DNA of 32,691 nt. Source: a virus. Made by a program: the position numbers and the translations under genes. The notes below the pieces were generated by a model. The model ran no database searches. It was not told where the DNA came from and saw only the letters and a program-made list of their open reading frames with translations. Below, piece by piece: positions 14,610-23,651 of the stretch; position 1 is the stretch's first letter; each line of letters opens with the position of its first letter. The stretch lies in the IMG/VR virus record IMGVR_UViG_3300032053_009729, positions 1 to 32,691 of that record; one strand, written 5' to 3'.

Positions 14610-14695
14610 GCTACTCTCCTGCGCTCACGGTGTTGAAGAAACTCATCGGCGGTTTTGGTGTATTTCTCATTATTACAACGGCGGCATTCTTTCAT
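14606..14695 (-). CDS. Micro-ORF encoding a 29-aa CxxC peptide
   Basis: The only reading frame filling the gap between the polymerase and the 202-aa gene encodes a 29-residue peptide beginning MKECRRCNNEKYTKTADEF and ending in a basic Arg-rich tail. The CxxC with a following Lys/Phe pattern resembles the short zinc-knuckle peptides often found in phages, which are related to the N-termini of HNH proteins. Its TGA overlaps the next gene's GTG (GTGA), a coupling pattern used throughout this genome. There is no clear SD. With only one CxxC it would need a second ligand pair or dimerisation to bind zinc. Confidence 0.45.
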   Translation of the reverse strand: MKECRRCNNEKYTKTADEFLQHRERRRVA

Positions 14696-14706
14696 AGCGG
14701 GCTGCG

Positions 14707-17700
14707 TCACTGTAACACCGGTTCTACGAAAGCGTCTTCCCGCAACTCTGTGAGTAGCTCCGCTTCTTCGATAACGCCCTCCGTTTTGGGCGTAAAGGCG
14801 CGTTTAGCAAGGTACTTGTGCAACGCCTGGCACTCGCCATAACTAGGGCCTACTTCAACATCAACCTCGAAGGGCACCGGGAGCCAAGAGTATTTTCGGC
14901 GTACCTGATCTCTTGCGTAGTGTTGCACGAAATCAGGCAATTGCGTCAGGTGCTTCTTAGGGAATTGCATAACTAGGCTGTCATGGACCGTAAGTAACAT
15001 GCGCCCCCCGTAGTCGTTGCGCAGCGGCTCGTCCATCTCTATAAGTTGTCCAATGACAATATCGGAGCTTGTAGATTGGATTTTGAAATTGCGCGCTTGT
15101 CGCACCGCGCGGCCCTTATGGCGGGATATCCTCGCCAAAGGAAATCGCCTACGCCGTTTGAAATGGGTCTCCACCCATCCTTTAGACAGGACTTCATGCT
15201 CTATGTCTATCGCGTATTGCTTAAGTGCGGGGAACATGCCGTACAACAGCTCGATAAGCTCTCGGGCAACTTCTTCAGTTACGCCGATTGTTTCAGCTAT
15301 CTTACTCGGACCTGCGCCGTAGGCCACCCCGAATACGACGCGTTTGATACGGGCACGTTCAATGTCTAATAGTTTACGTAGCGCGGCATCGGGTATGAAC
15401 TGCTCATCATCACGCCGCGCATACATTTCATACGGTCTATTGAAGACCTTGTGCGCAAAGAAGCTGTGCATATCCAGCCCCTGATTCAGCGCATCAATCA
15501 AGGCGTGGTCATGAGCGTACGCCGTGAATACTCGAATTTCCGCACCCTTGTAGTCTACGTTAACGATGACGAAGTCATCATTGTCCGGGATGAACAGCTT
15601 TTTGATGTTGAAATTTGCCAAGAACTTAGGCAAATTCTGCATGTTCATATCAGACGAGCTTAGCCTACCCGTACCTGTACCGTTCAGATGGAACTGCGTA
15701 TGCAGGAATCCATCGCGCTTAGACAGGGCCCTGGTGTTAGCCAAGAAAGTACTGAGCGCCTTGTTTGATTTGCGCCAGAGGATCAACCGCTCAGCGAAGA
15801 GCGCGTCGTGCGTGGGTATTTTACCCTCCACATCCTCGTACGAGATATACGTGCGCAGTACTTTCTCGGCAGTTGAAGGCTGCCCTTTCTTGGTCTTTTC
15901 GCGCTCTTCGTAGCGCACCATGACCCCGTCTGGGTGCGTCCAACCCCATGTGTAGAGAACGTCAGCCAACGTCTGTGAGCTGTTTAGATTGAGGTCTTTA
16001 CCGTTGCGAGTTCGCCCCGCCATGTCGTACAGCTGCGTATTGGTGGCGTCCGCCACCTTGCGCAGCCCCTCAGTCAGCTCCGGTAGATACGCATGATCGA
16101 CACGTGTACCGAAGAACTCCATACGGCCAAGCACACGTGACGCCGGTATTGCGTGGGTTTTCATCAACCCCGCGACGTGGGACCCCTCTTGCTGCATTCG
16201 CGCGCGCTGAATCAACGTCATTTGACGGGTGACGTCCGCGTCAATAGCCCCGTATATCTGTAGATCGTATAGAGGAACATTCTCGAAGCCCGCGTCTTTG
16301 GCTATCTGCTTTTCCTTCTTAGTACGGGGGTCCTCAGGGCGCGTGGGCTTCTTGCTTAGGGGAGGTTTGCTGGGCTTAACTAACCAACGCTTGGGCTTGA
16401 CGGGCTTACCGCGTTTCCCCTTAGGCCAGTCTTCTACCTGCACCTCCCAGGCGGCTACCTTGCCCCTTAAGTAGTCGCGGCAGAACTGGTAGTCCTCCTG
16501 TTGCTGTAGATACGTTGCTAGGGCGGCCACCTCGGCGGGCAGGGTATCTTCGTAAAGAGAGAGACTCTCTTTGTACGCGCGAAGATTTTCTAAGAATTGA
16601 GGGTGATCCTCTTTGAGGATCTCCTCCATATCCGTAATCTCTTTCTCCACCGTATCAGACTCAGCAAGGCCCTCTTCAGCTTTGAGCATGTCGTAGAGGC
16701 GATCCTCATAACCTACGTACGCAGGAAGGAACGTCGCCGTGAGTGCTTTTAGGCCGTAGTTTCCCTTCTTGTCCTCGTCAAGGAGGTGTTCTCCCAGCAA
16801 CGTGTCCCATGCAACGTTGGTTACCTTGAAACCATACCGCAGCTCTATGAACTTGAGATCGAATTTGGCGTTGTGAAAGATGGCTGGTTTAGGGCCGCCC
16901 AATATACGTTGGATTGCGTTGTGTATCTCGGGTAACCGCGTGAGGTACGCTTCAGGCGCGTTAGGGTGCTCGTAGAGTATGGTAGTGGCTCTACCCGTGT
17001 CCCAAGCAAAGCAAAACGCTATGATTCTAGCCGTCTGTTTCTCGGGCCGTAGCGTGGTAGTCTCAGTATCTACGGAAATAGCCCACTTATCGGGCGCGGT
17101 ATTGGTGCCTTCTCGAGTGTACTCCTCGATGAGCTTACAGACATCCAGCGCGTCGTCTACCGTAGAAGGTATGCGATAGTTCTGTGTAAGCTCTTCGAGA
17201 CTCTTGGTCTTTACCTCTCCATCGACCGCACGCGTGAACGCGTTCGCCAAGTCACGTCTGAATGTATCGTATACCCCTGGCGCAGCCATCAGCGCTTTCT
17301 CGCTGAAACTCACCAGGATGGGCGACAGGCTGCGTAAGTGTGTGTAGAGCTTCCCGCGCGCGTCATTGAATTGAACTTTCAAACCTAGCTGACGCAGTGC
17401 GGTGCTCCCCAATGCTACGATTACCTTAGGCTTCCATGCCGCAATAAGGCCTTCGATATACACGGAGCATTGGGCCATCGTTTGTTTGTTAGGGGCGGAG
17501 TCATCCGCCGACATACACTGCACCGCGTACGTCTTACGAATGTCTAAGCCCTTGAAACGTAGCTCGCTAGCTATTACCGTTTCCAGCGCTTTGCTAAGTA
17601 CAGTGCCCCCATGACCATAAAAGGCGCGGTTATTAACCGCGGACCTTTCGTCCGGTTGCTCTCCTACGATTAATACATCACAGCGCGTAGCCGCGGCCTG

Positions 17701-17799
17701 CGTGACGGGTAAACAGCGCTGTTCCGAGATACGGGGGCAGCCCTCACAGAGGGCGCCCTTGGTAGATAATATTTGGGGGTTAATCGACTCCTGCTCCAT
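14707..17799 (-). CDS. DNA polymerase family A with N-terminal UDG-like domain
   Basis: This 1030-residue replicative polymerase begins with a family-4 uracil-DNA-glycosylase-like domain (about 1-185). It has iron-sulfur cysteines C18, C21, C95 and C111 and the GEQPD segment (46-50), but the usual HPS-type catalytic histidine region reads SFSEKAL. The 3'-5' exonuclease follows with DTET (about 241), NAKFD and YGAIDAD. A Lys/Pro-rich charged insert precedes the last of these. Polymerase motif A is VDYKGAE (about 748), motif B K-x3-FGVAYG (about 821), and motif C VHDS (about 938), where the usual residue after Asp is Glu. The ATG overlaps the primase-helicase 3' end by 20 bases. The family assignment is secure. 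The glycosylase domain is probably a non-catalytic module. Confidence 0.95.
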   Translation of the reverse strand: MEQESINPQILSTKGALCEGCPRISEQRCLPVTQAAATRCDVLIVGEQPDERSAVNNRAFYGHGGTVLSKALETVIASELRFKGLDIRKTYAVQCMSADDSAPNKQTMAQCSVYIEGLIAAWKPKVIVALGSTALRQLGLKVQFNDARGKLYTHLRSLSPILVSFSEKALMAAPGVYDTFRRDLANAFTRAVDGEVKTKSLEELTQNYRIPSTVDDALDVCKLIEEYTREGTNTAPDKWAISVDTETTTLRPEKQTARIIAFCFAWDTGRATTILYEHPNAPEAYLTRLPEIHNAIQRILGGPKPAIFHNAKFDLKFIELRYGFKVTNVAWDTLLGEHLLDEDKKGNYGLKALTATFLPAYVGYEDRLYDMLKAEEGLAESDTVEKEITDMEEILKEDHPQFLENLRAYKESLSLYEDTLPAEVAALATYLQQQEDYQFCRDYLRGKVAAWEVQVEDWPKGKRGKPVKPKRWLVKPSKPPLSKKPTRPEDPRTKKEKQIAKDAGFENVPLYDLQIYGAIDADVTRQMTLIQRARMQQEGSHVAGLMKTHAIPASRVLGRMEFFGTRVDHAYLPELTEGLRKVADATNTQLYDMAGRTRNGKDLNLNSSQTLADVLYTWGWTHPDGVMVRYEEREKTKKGQPSTAEKVLRTYISYEDVEGKIPTHDALFAERLILWRKSNKALSTFLANTRALSKRDGFLHTQFHLNGTGTGRLSSSDMNMQNLPKFLANFNIKKLFIPDNDDFVIVNVDYKGAEIRVFTAYAHDHALIDALNQGLDMHSFFAHKVFNRPYEMYARRDDEQFIPDAALRKLLDIERARIKRVVFGVAYGAGPSKIAETIGVTEEVARELIELLYGMFPALKQYAIDIEHEVLSKGWVETHFKRRRRFPLARISRHKGRAVRQARNFKIQSTSSDIVIGQLIEMDEPLRNDYGGRMLLTVHDSLVMQFPKKHLTQLPDFVQHYARDQVRRKYSWLPVPFEVDVEVGPSYGECQALHKYLAKRAFTPKTEGVIEEAELLTELREDAFVEPVLQ

Positions 17800-20700
17800 C
17801 CAGCGGATCCTTCTCGGGAGTAGCCCTACCCGACTTCATTATGGCTTGTGCCTTTACCCGATCGGCTTCTTCCTCTAGCCGTAATTCTTCGTGCGCACGC
17901 TCGACACTCTGCACATACTCCGTAAGATCGAAAAAGGAGACGTGCTGCTCATCTCCGGTCATGCCGTGTACTTTCAACCGCGTGACTGCCCCTGAGGCCT
18001 TAGCGTTGCTGTATGGCACGTAGCGTCTTGACTGCGTAGACATGGTACGCAAACTAGGTGCGCCTACTCGAGAATAGGTGCCCGATAATAAGCAGGAAGC
18101 TGCTTGCGCCCATACGACCGCTAGGTAGTTTGTGCGCTTATCGAAGAATACCCCACGGTCCGATGTGTTGATTAAATCGCGCCAGTCAGCGCGCGATATC
18201 AAGTTGGCCAGTGACCGCCGGTTGGGCTTCTGGTCTATCTCAACTTCTATGTGGGGGCTGTAGATGACAGCATTGAAGAGCATCTCAGACGGAGCCCGCT
18301 CTTCCTTCTCTGCGTCCAGCTCCTTCTTTTGCCCGTGGAATACGTTGATGAATTTAAGTCCATCCCCGCCGAATGCGTTGTAAATAGCGGCTAGAGGCAC
18401 AAGGTTCTCTACCGCACGCGAGAGCGTCAATTCCTTCTGGCGCTGTCCCATCAGATACAGCGCGTCGTATTCCTTACGGATATGGCGGATGTGGTGCAAC
18501 CCATAGTAAAGAACCGCGTGTCGCAACTCGGCGAACGCGGCAATTCCATACTTGGATAACGCAGAGCCTATGTTGGCTTTGCCCGTACGCTTTAGTAGCT
18601 CTATGCGATTGAAGCGTGAGAGGTCCATAGGATCGTTGAATATGGTATTACCCAGCAGCCAGAACGGTATGTTAAGGCGCTGCATCTTACCATCGCTATC
18701 CTTGGACCCTAGAACGCGCTCAGCCTGCCCCTTAGTAGCTAGCCCTCGCAGGCTGATGAGTATTTGCTGCCGCGCCACGGAGTCTCTGGATCCGTCGTCC
18801 TTATCGTTGAATTCATCCAGCGCAACAATCACGCGCTTTTCTCCGTACAGCTGGAAGAGAGCAGCTTGCGTGTAGTTATCGGTAGTGATGGCCGACGTTA
18901 CTAAGTGATAGCCTCGAATCTGCTGATTGTTTGCGAGTAGGCACATCAAGGATGACTTGCCCGACTCCCACTCTCCCAGCACGTGGGTCATCACCTTCTT
19001 GTTCATGCAGTCGAACACAGCCGGGTACACGGTCATTAGCGCGCAGTAGACCGGATCAATGTCCGGATATTTGAAACTGAATACGTCGTTAAGCAGCAGC
19101 GCTATTTTGTCTAACGCCTGCAGAGGGTCCAGCTTGGGCTTCTGCTGCATGGCCTTTATCGAGTCATACTCGAACCAGCCAGCCTCAGGGTCTGTGTACA
19201 GCAGACCCGCGTGGTGCTTGGTGAGGAATACCTTGTTGCCGTCCACAGGCGCAGCGAGCCTCTCTATCTTGTGGAGGTCCATGTCTTTGTAAATGAGCTT
19301 GTACTGGCGGTTACCAGTCACCACGTACCCTACACCCTCGGTCTCGACCGTAGCCGTGTGAATGCCCTGGTCCAGGTTGTACCAACGCCCTGTAACTTCA
19401 CTCGCGATTACTGCGAAAGCCTGTACACAGGCTTCTTCGGCGCGCATCTCACAAATTTTCAGACTTTGCGCGCCTGTGGCGGGATCGTTGACGTCGGGGA
19501 AGTACGGAGGCAGGCCGACTTCGTCTTTTACCCAGTTGTAATAAATCCCACCTATGCGCGTCTGAAATAGGCTTAGGGCCCGCGGAGCGTTACTGAGCTG
19601 AAGGCCTATGTGCTCGCGAGACGTGTTGTCCCAGAGGTAGAGCTTATTCTCTTCCCGGTCATGGTGGCTCGGCGTGAACTGCCGCTTAATAGCTGACACG
19701 ATCCGTGTAATGAACGCCAGAGGCGAATCATCCACCTTCACGATATTCTGTAGAATATCCGTTGCTTGTAGCTTGGGGTAAGCCTGCGCGATGGCCTCGG
19801 CATACGCCCGCTGTTCCGCTTCAGTTCTAAGCGATTGGCCGTACTCTGACGCTATGTCCAGCTGGCGAACTACGTCTTCCGCGTCAACCCGCGCTAGCTT
19901 GCTTTTAGCCCTGCTGAAACACCATTCGTGTGCGTAGTCATAGTTTTTGGTGTTTGCGAGTTCCGCGAATACTACCGCGCCTCCCAAGCGCTTTATCAGG
20001 TCGTCCGGGTCGGTCTTATCCCCTGTAGGGGTGCGCAACACCGCGGGATACTTGAATACACGAAACCCTATTTTTGGGGACTTCTTTATCAAGCCCTCGG
20101 CCCACTCACGCCCTGCGTCGTCGTCGTCTCCGACGATGCTGCCGCGTGTGAGCCCGAGAGCGTGCATGCAGTCCAGGCCTGCGTGGCCCCCTCCGCCAGC
20201 CGCAATGTAGACGTGGTCTACAATGCCCGTCTTAAGCTGCTCTTGGTAGAGAGCTAGCTGGTCATGCTCTCCCTCGACGACAGTAAACGCGTCGATTTTG
20301 TCATGCGACAACAGCGGCGAATACCCGCCCATGGAAAGCCCGAACACGCCGGGGGGAGAGTCATCCCCCTCCTCCACTTTCAAGAAGCGTATCGAATCCT
20401 TTTTGTCGCCCGGAGGGCGAAACTTAAATCCCGTAACACGGTCCGGAGATTCGGAGTAGGTATAGACTACGCAGTCCATATACGCAGACGTCAAGTACGC
20501 CCCAATGAACGTCTTGATAGCTTGAATATCGTCGCGCGTTGCCCCGATGCTATCTAAGATACGTTCTAGATCCGCGTCGCGCGGTAACATACCTACGCCG
20601 GAGATAAGTGAGATGTCCGCAAGTCTGCGCGTTACTTTGAGCCAGTCTCGCGTGGACTTAGCAGACTCCGGTATGGCGGTAGATAGCCATATATTACACG

Positions 20701-21148
20701 CGTATATGTGGCACGCCTCTGACAGCATGCGCATACGCCGCTGTTCGTCGTCCACTACACCTAGTAACTTTACGTCCTCACGGCGTAGTTTGGCAATCGT
20801 ACCTGCGAAATGCGCGCGGTAAAGCTCGAGCGCGTGTTCGTAAGTATTCTTGTCAAGCGCCTTAACTACCTGTAGAGGGTCCTTTGTGTATTTACCGCAA
20901 GAGCCGGAATAGCACTTGAAAAACCCACCGCTCAGGTTGATGAACGCAGATGGATTGGAGTCCGGATGAAAAGGGCAGCAGAGCTTAATAGCCGTGCTGC
21001 CATGTACCATCGCCTTATCGGCGCCTACTGCGGTCAAGAAGTTTGTAAATTCGTTGACCGGCTGATTCCAGAGTTTTGTCCTAAGCTCCCATACTTCTCT
21101 CTTATTTGCGTCAGCGTTTCGTTGTTTCGGCTTCGCTTTCGGCGGCAT
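17780..21148 (-). CDS. Primase-helicase (CHC2-type zinc finger, Toprim, SF3/D5-like ATPase)
   Basis: The bifunctional 1122-residue protein makes primers and unwinds DNA at the fork. Domains are a zinc finger with C58-x2-H61 and C79-x4-C84, then Toprim with VEGEHD (about 292) and GDDDDAG (about 341), a long linker, and a helicase ATPase. The ATPase has Walker A GEWESGKSS (about 727), Walker B VALDEFND (about 777) and a sensor-like LLGNTIFND. The ATG at 21148, with GAAGGA about 9 bases upstream, is preferred over one at 21226 that would overlap the upstream nuclease gene by 116 bases. The C-terminus overlaps the polymerase start, so the two are coupled. Confidence 0.9.
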   Translation of the reverse strand: MPPKAKPKQRNADANKREVWELRTKLWNQPVNEFTNFLTAVGADKAMVHGSTAIKLCCPFHPDSNPSAFINLSGGFFKCYSGSCGKYTKDPLQVVKALDKNTYEHALELYRAHFAGTIAKLRREDVKLLGVVDDEQRRMRMLSEACHIYACNIWLSTAIPESAKSTRDWLKVTRRLADISLISGVGMLPRDADLERILDSIGATRDDIQAIKTFIGAYLTSAYMDCVVYTYSESPDRVTGFKFRPPGDKKDSIRFLKVEEGDDSPPGVFGLSMGGYSPLLSHDKIDAFTVVEGEHDQLALYQEQLKTGIVDHVYIAAGGGGHAGLDCMHALGLTRGSIVGDDDDAGREWAEGLIKKSPKIGFRVFKYPAVLRTPTGDKTDPDDLIKRLGGAVVFAELANTKNYDYAHEWCFSRAKSKLARVDAEDVVRQLDIASEYGQSLRTEAEQRAYAEAIAQAYPKLQATDILQNIVKVDDSPLAFITRIVSAIKRQFTPSHHDREENKLYLWDNTSREHIGLQLSNAPRALSLFQTRIGGIYYNWVKDEVGLPPYFPDVNDPATGAQSLKICEMRAEEACVQAFAVIASEVTGRWYNLDQGIHTATVETEGVGYVVTGNRQYKLIYKDMDLHKIERLAAPVDGNKVFLTKHHAGLLYTDPEAGWFEYDSIKAMQQKPKLDPLQALDKIALLLNDVFSFKYPDIDPVYCALMTVYPAVFDCMNKKVMTHVLGEWESGKSSLMCLLANNQQIRGYHLVTSAITTDNYTQAALFQLYGEKRVIVALDEFNDKDDGSRDSVARQQILISLRGLATKGQAERVLGSKDSDGKMQRLNIPFWLLGNTIFNDPMDLSRFNRIELLKRTGKANIGSALSKYGIAAFAELRHAVLYYGLHHIRHIRKEYDALYLMGQRQKELTLSRAVENLVPLAAIYNAFGGDGLKFINVFHGQKKELDAEKEERAPSEMLFNAVIYSPHIEVEIDQKPNRRSLANLISRADWRDLINTSDRGVFFDKRTNYLAVVWAQAASCLLSGTYSRVGAPSLRTMSTQSRRYVPYSNAKASGAVTRLKVHGMTGDEQHVSFFDLTEYVQSVERAHEELRLEEEADRVKAQAIMKSGRATPEKDPLDGAGVD

Positions 21149-21923
21149 GTCCCGTTTCCTTCGCCGTACAAATGTCTCTAAAATCACACCAGGAGCAGTG
21201 CTTGCCCAAGGTGGCAACAAATCCATCTAAGCGCGCGGTGCGCGCGTTCAACAAATTAACCAGCCACGGCTGCAGTACGGTTAGGATGTAATCAATCTTA
21301 CGTACATCGGCCCATTTTAAATCTGCGTTGCCTACGAAGTGCACGCCACACTGCACCGCGGTAAGTCCTGGTACATGGGCTAACCCGAATATCGCGTAGA
21401 TATCCAGCTGCGTCATGAACTTAGATATCCCCCAAGGCCGCCCACTCTTATGGTCAATGATGAGCAGCTGCCCGCTGTCCAACAGTATAGCCAAGTCCAC
21501 GACCCCGCGTATCATAGCCGCAGGGTCTAAGTAGTCTATGGCCTTGAAATCAGGGCCGATTGCCCATGATTTTTCCACAAAAACTTCCTTGACGGTGTGG
21601 CGTAACGCGAGCTTATCGAAGCGCGCTTTGAACGCCTCGATATTAGGAGCAAAGCTCCTAACTTTCTCCACCTCTACCGTTGTCAGGTCGTCTTTGTACT
21701 CTTCCAACGCTAACGCCATCGCGGCGTTGACCGTCACGCCAACAAGCACATGCTCCAGCACCTTGTGGACGGTCGTTCCGACCTTAGCCGCAGACCCCTT
21801 GGTGCCCGAGCGTATCTTATCTATGTAGCGGTACTTGAAGGCTAACGAGCACGTGTTTGCTAACTCCGCTTTTGACGGAGACCACGGGCTGTGCGCCAGT
21901 AGCGGGAGATGTAGCTTATCCAA
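21111..21923 (-). CDS. Cas4/RecB-like PD-(D/E)XK nuclease with iron-sulfur cysteines
   Basis: The nuclease core shows RGVVDLAILL followed by LLIIDHKSG (residues about 137-158), the GxxD...DxK signature of this superfamily. An N-terminal Cys (in NTCSLAFKYRYIDK, about 25) and a C-terminal CSWCDFRDIC group (about 243-252) supply four ligands, as in the [4Fe-4S] cluster of Cas4 and AddB. It probably acts as a 5' exonuclease or end-processing enzyme in phage replication and recombination. There are no cas genes or repeats, so it is not a CRISPR component. The start is TTG with AGGTGG just upstream; the spacing is short. It is separated from the upstream 285-aa gene by an intrinsic terminator. Confidence 0.82.
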   Translation of the reverse strand: MDKLHLPLLAHSPWSPSKAELANTCSLAFKYRYIDKIRSGTKGSAAKVGTTVHKVLEHVLVGVTVNAAMALALEEYKDDLTTVEVEKVRSFAPNIEAFKARFDKLALRHTVKEVFVEKSWAIGPDFKAIDYLDPAAMIRGVVDLAILLDSGQLLIIDHKSGRPWGISKFMTQLDIYAIFGLAHVPGLTAVQCGVHFVGNADLKWADVRKIDYILTVLQPWLVNLLNARTARLDGFVATLGKHCSWCDFRDICTAKETGHAAESEAETTKR

Positions 21924-21943
21924 GGGCCACCTAAAAAAGCCAA

Positions 21944-21971
21944 AGGGCCTGCGTCGTGTGACGCAGGCCCT
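21944..21971 (-). terminator. Intrinsic terminator after the 285-aa gene
   Basis: AGGGCCTGCGTC (21944-21955) and GACGCAGGCCCT (21960-21971) form a perfect 12-bp stem with a 4-nt loop. Reading the minus strand, the stem is followed by TTGGCTTTTTT, so this is a textbook terminator. It lies 6 bases after the stop of the 285-aa gene and about 20 bases before the nuclease start. It may partially uncouple the abundant upstream product from the replication operon. Confidence 0.88.
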
Positions 21972-21977
21972 GGCCCG

Positions 21978-22835
21978 CTACATGTTCTCGGAGAAGTCGA
22001 TCACACCGTCGGCATTGGGCTTTACGTCGATTACCCCGCCAGGAGTCTGAGCCGCTTGACGCTCCGCGTGCACCGCTAGCGCAATCTTCGCGCGCTCATA
22101 GACGGCCTTAAAAAACCCGTGAAGGCTCTCGCAGACCTGCATTACGTCAGCCGGTGTTTTATCGCCGGTCAACGCGGTCTTCAATTCGTAGTAGGTGCCC
22201 TTGTTGGCCGTCTTCTTTTCCGTAGTGAGCGCGAACGAGCGTGCCCAGAGAGCAGGAGGGCGCGCAAGACGCAGCAGGTTCTTGCCTGCACTGGCGCTGG
22301 TCTTGGTGAAATCAATGCGGTACAGGGCATCCAGCTCCGCCGTGACCCCGTAAACAGCGGTACCCTTGCTGCAAAGAGTGCGCACGCCCTCCTCATAACG
22401 TCCGTAGGGGCACGACTCACAAGAGCCGTGCTTAGTACCCGTTTTGCCGTCTAGGGACTGGCAGTCCATGGACTCTTCCCCCCACTTCTTACGAATGTCA
22501 TGCGCAAGAATCGGAAGGATTACCAACCGCGGTCCGATGATGCCGTCGGCGCTGAATAGCTCGCCAATCTTAGTGGCTTCGGGCATGCTCTGCGAGTTAG
22601 AGCTGGGCTGACGCACCTGCACGAAAGGGACTGAAGTGCGTTGCTTACTCTCTATTCCCGCGATACCGGGTCGAGTAAGAGTAGAGACGGTTAGAACTTT
22701 TTCCGCCAGCGCGGGGCTAAGCGTCTGTGCTAGATTTTCTAGCTGCTCAGCGGCCAGCAGAATCTGCGCGTCTAGATCTTCTTGACTTTGCTTGGAAAGT
22801 GGGGTGGACTGTGCTTTTGCAAGGGCTTCTGACAT
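21978..22835 (-). CDS. Conserved-looking Cys-motif protein (285 aa), possible ssDNA-binding/recombination protein
   Basis: The ATG follows GGAGAAG by about 8 bases and a plausible promoter lies upstream. The helical N-terminus is followed by a core with VPFVQVRQP, then DCQSLDGKTGTKHGSCESC and a further Cys about 12 residues on, a four-Cys arrangement that probably holds zinc or an iron-sulfur cluster. A later segment, RIDFTKTSASAGKNLLRLAR, is basic. The C-terminus is acidic (VIDFSENM), a feature of many phage ssDNA-binding proteins. Placement at the head of the replication block, with its own promoter and terminator, suggests a highly expressed DNA-binding protein. The family is not certain and the function is inferred. 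Confidence 0.72.
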   Translation of the reverse strand: MSEALAKAQSTPLSKQSQEDLDAQILLAAEQLENLAQTLSPALAEKVLTVSTLTRPGIAGIESKQRTSVPFVQVRQPSSNSQSMPEATKIGELFSADGIIGPRLVILPILAHDIRKKWGEESMDCQSLDGKTGTKHGSCESCPYGRYEEGVRTLCSKGTAVYGVTAELDALYRIDFTKTSASAGKNLLRLARPPALWARSFALTTEKKTANKGTYYELKTALTGDKTPADVMQVCESLHGFFKAVYERAKIALAVHAERQAAQTPGGVIDVKPNADGVIDFSENM

Positions 22836-22884
22836 TTCTTAGCTTCTCCGTATGACGCCGTAGGCGCCGCTTGGTGGGAACAGG

Positions 22885-22913
22885 ATCCTAGACCAGCGGT
22901 AGCAACACTTCAA
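22885..22913 (-). promoter_or_regulatory. Sigma-70-like promoter for the 285-aa gene
   Basis: On the minus strand TTGAAG (22913-22908) is followed after 17 bases by TAGGAT (22890-22885). Spacing is ideal and both boxes are near consensus. Expected transcription start is about 22878, giving a leader of about 43 nt before the ATG at 22835. It lies in the 98-bp divergent region shared with the sigma-factor gene. No matching plus-strand box was found there. Confidence 0.5.
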
Positions 22914-22933
22914 GATTTTTCTGGAGCATAGAA

Positions 22934-23650
22934 TTGACTGTCGTTAAAAGTAAACGGCCCACGCCGTACGGGTTGCCCAAGACGGCATCGCTTTCGATGT
23001 ATTACAGGGCAGTGGAGGGTACCCGTCTGTTAACGGCGGCCGAAGAACGAAAATGGATTTTACAACATCATGAGACTAAAAGTCCCGAAGCCCGGGATAA
23101 GATAATTCAAGGTGCGCTTAGATACGTGATATCTGAAGCGCGAAAACACCCACGCAGCCTGCACGACCGTACGGTGCTAGAGGACTTGATTGCTGCCGGT
23201 AATATAGGACTTATACGCGCGCTCTCTAAGTTCAACCCGGATGCCGGAACACGGTTCCTAACCTACGCCGGATGGTGGGTGCGCCATGAGATGCGAGAGG
23301 AGAGTCGTCGAATAGGACTCTTTCACATACCGGCACACGCTATCACCAAAGGCATACGCGCTCCTGGCACCGTAGAGCTTACTGAGGCCATCTCCGCAGA
23401 GACGGGCGCCCCTGACGCAACCTCAAACACATTCATGCATGAGAGCGTAAGCAAGTTACTCGAGCTTTCTCCGATGGGTGTTCGTGAAATGTTTATCGTC
23501 AAGACGTGCTTTGGGATACACACCACACCAAAGACCCTAAAGCAGATTGGCAAAATACTAGACATTACAGGCGAGCGCGTGCGGCAGCTACGCGAAACCG
23601 CTTTGGACAAGCTTCGCGTAGCTGCTGAACAACACGATATCTGTTTCTAG
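22934..23650 (+). CDS. Phage RNA polymerase sigma-70 family factor
   Basis: The 238-residue protein redirects host RNA polymerase. The N-terminus has a region-1.2/2.1-like stretch, LLTAAEERKWILQHHE (about 32-47). Region 2 is clear: DLIAAGNIGLIRALSKFNP and then GTRFLTYAGWWVRHEM, matching the 2.2-2.4 core for core binding and -10 recognition. The C-terminus has region 4 with a helix-turn-helix, TLKQIGKILDITGERVRQLR (about 204-223), for -35 contact. Region 3 is short. The start is TTG with GGAG 8 bases upstream. Its stop is one base from the stop of the convergent ParB-like gene. It probably controls middle or late phage promoters. Confidence 0.92.
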   Translation: MTVVKSKRPTPYGLPKTASLSMYYRAVEGTRLLTAAEERKWILQHHETKSPEARDKIIQGALRYVISEARKHPRSLHDRTVLEDLIAAGNIGLIRALSKFNPDAGTRFLTYAGWWVRHEMREESRRIGLFHIPAHAITKGIRAPGTVELTEAISAETGAPDATSNTFMHESVSKLLELSPMGVREMFIVKTCFGIHTTPKTLKQIGKILDITGERVRQLRETALDKLRVAAEQHDICF

Positions 23651-23651
23651 G

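Noticed and set aside
21149-21226. Upstream ATG for the primase-helicase
   Set aside because: It would overlap the nuclease gene by 116 bases. The ATG at 21148 has a good SD and precedes the typical basic N-terminus.
21111-21923. Cas4 of a CRISPR system
   Set aside because: No other cas genes or arrays are present. Cas4-like nucleases are common in phage replication modules.
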